5,685 nucleotides of DNA. Source: Candidatus Methylomirabilota bacterium. GTDB lineage: Bacteria > Methylomirabilota > Methylomirabilia > Methylomirabilales > JACPAU01. The notes under the pieces were generated by a model, which was not told the origin of the DNA, ran no database searches, and saw nothing but the letters and a program-made list of their open reading frames with translations. Positions 4,804-5,685 of this stretch are shown piece by piece (positions within the stretch are counted from its first letter, which is position 1; every line of letters starts with the position of its first letter). A program made the position numbers and the translations under genes. The stretch lies in NCBI GenBank assembly GCA_023249205.1, contig JAHFDC010000072.1:1-5685 (forward strand). Direction: 5' to 3'.

Positions 4804-5685
4804 CGGACTCCTGCGGACCTGCCCCGCCCACCCGTCCACGAAGAGGAGATCCCCGGTCCGGATGCGCGCGGTGACGCCGTCCACGTTGACGACGGCGGGG
4901 AGGCCCAGCTCGCGCGCCACGATCGCCGCGTGGGAGGTCGGCGCGCCGATCTCGGTGACGACGGCCGCGGCCAGCCGGAAGAGGGGCGTCCAGCCGATGT
5001 CCGTGGTGCGGGCGACCAACACCTCGCCCGGCCGGAGGGCCGCGGCCTCCGTCACGTCGCGCAGCACCCGCGCCCGACCCGTGACGCGGCCGGGCGAGGC
5101 CCCGAAGCCCCGGAGTATGTCTCCCGAGAGGGGGTCGGGTGCGAACGGGACCAGTCGCCCGTCCGGGATCTCGGCCAGGAGCCGAGGGGGCGCCGGCCAC
5201 TGGAGCAGCCGGCGGTGGCGCTCGCGGCGGCGCCGGATGCAGAGCGCGATCGGCTCCCCGCGGGGAGGAGACGCCGGCGCGCCGAGCAGCGTCTCGATCT
5301 CACCCCGCAGGAGGTAGAAGACCTCCTCGGCCTCGCCGAGCACCCCCCGCTCGCGCAGCCGGCGGCCGATCTCCAGAAGGAGAAGACGGATGCTCGCCGA
5401 CATCCGGACCAGATTTGCCCGCGTTGCCTCGCGCCGCTGCTGCCAGGCCCGCACGCGCCGCGCCGCCTGCCGCACCAGCGCGGCGAGGAGGCCGCGGCCC
5501 GCGGCCGTCGGAGAAGATGGCACAGGGGCGGCGGCCATCTGCCGCGCCAGCCGGAGCAGATCCCGAGGACGCTCCCCCCAGCGCGGGTGGGCCAGTTCGG
5601 CCTCGTTCTCGCCCCGGAACCCGCACGCCTCGAGCACCCGCGCGAGGCGGGCCTGGAGTTCCGGATCGTCATCGGGACGCCCCGG
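4789..5685 (-). CDS. PEP-utilising enzyme, C-terminal part with phosphohistidine domain (5' truncated)
   Basis: The reading frame stays open through the right edge, so the start and the expected N-terminal ATP-binding domain lie outside; the 299 codons seen are the C-terminal part. Numbering from the GTG at 5637, residues 1-30 (GFRGENEAEL, then HPRWGERP) and an Arg-rich helical stretch at about 50-150 resemble the central region of rifampin phosphotransferase-like and PEP synthase-like proteins. Residues 176-275 form the swivelling phosphohistidine domain: GFGASPGRVTGRARV, then TDIGWTPLF, then APTSHAAIVARELGLPAVV. His236 (codon 4930-4932) is the expected phosphocarrier residue. The protein ends right after this domain (TGDLLFVDG, stop TGA at 4789-4791), so it lacks the C-terminal PEP/pyruvate TIM barrel of PPDK or PpsA. 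In that layout an ATP-grasp domain phosphorylates the His, which passes phosphate to a substrate. The substrate cannot be told: rifampin phosphotransferase-like, PEP synthase-like or an uncharacterised relative are all possible. The domain is certain, the exact function is not. Confidence 0.88.
   Translation of the reverse strand, partial: PGRPDDDPELQARLARVLEACGFRGENEAELAHPRWGERPRDLLRLARQMAAAPVPSSPTAAGRGLLAALVRQAARRVRAWQQRREATRANLVRMSASIRLLLLEIGRRLRERGVLGEAEEVFYLLRGEIETLLGAPASPPRGEPIALCIRRRRERHRRLLQWPAPPRLLAEIPDGRLVPFAPDPLSGDILRGFGASPGRVTGRARVLRDVTEAAALRPGEVLVARTTDIGWTPLFRLAAAVVTEIGAPTSHAAIVARELGLPAVVNVDGVTARIRTGDLLFVDGWAGQVRRSPAGER

Overview
This is a G+C-rich bacterial window (roughly two thirds G+C by eye) in which every supportable gene lies on the minus strand. 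In transcription order, from the right edge to the left, it carries: the C-terminal part of a PEP-utilising phosphohistidine-domain enzyme (cut by the window end), an alpha/beta-hydrolase of the haloalkane dehalogenase family, a zinc-ribbon-headed DUF898/YjgN-type membrane protein, a membrane-anchored M48 metalloprotease, a small DUF486 four-helix membrane protein, and the N-terminal part of a RidA/YjgF-family protein (cut by the left edge). I see no rRNA, tRNA, CRISPR array, transposase or other mobile element. Composition and strong third-position G/C coding are uniform throughout, so nothing here suggests recent transfer. The taxon cannot be fixed from this sequence. A G+C-rich soil or subsurface lineage of the Rokubacteria, Methylomirabilota, Acidobacteria or deltaproteobacterial kind would fit, but that is only an impression.

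Layout: the gaps between genes, right to left, are 72, 216, 82, 21 and 15 nt. The last three genes (M48 protease, DUF486, RidA) are packed tightly, and both downstream genes start at GTG behind a GGAGG ribosome-binding site, so they very probably share a transcript. The 216-nt gap before the DUF898 gene is the most likely place for a promoter, although no convincing -35/-10 pair can be read there. The hydrolase and the PEP-utilising enzyme further upstream may belong to a separate unit.

How the genes may work together: the DUF898 protein and the M48 protease form a plausible envelope pair. The first has a zinc ribbon, a Pro/Ala linker and about four repeated membrane modules. The second has an N-terminal DUF7092-like domain, one membrane anchor and a HELQH catalytic site. 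From memory these two families are often neighbours in bacteria. The protease also carries a C-terminal domain of about 170 residues that resembles archaemetzincin (M54) but has lost the zinc-binding histidines and all the cysteines. This is the most interesting feature of the window. The remaining genes (hydrolase, PEP-utilising enzyme, DUF486, RidA) look like ordinary metabolic or housekeeping genes with no evident shared pathway.
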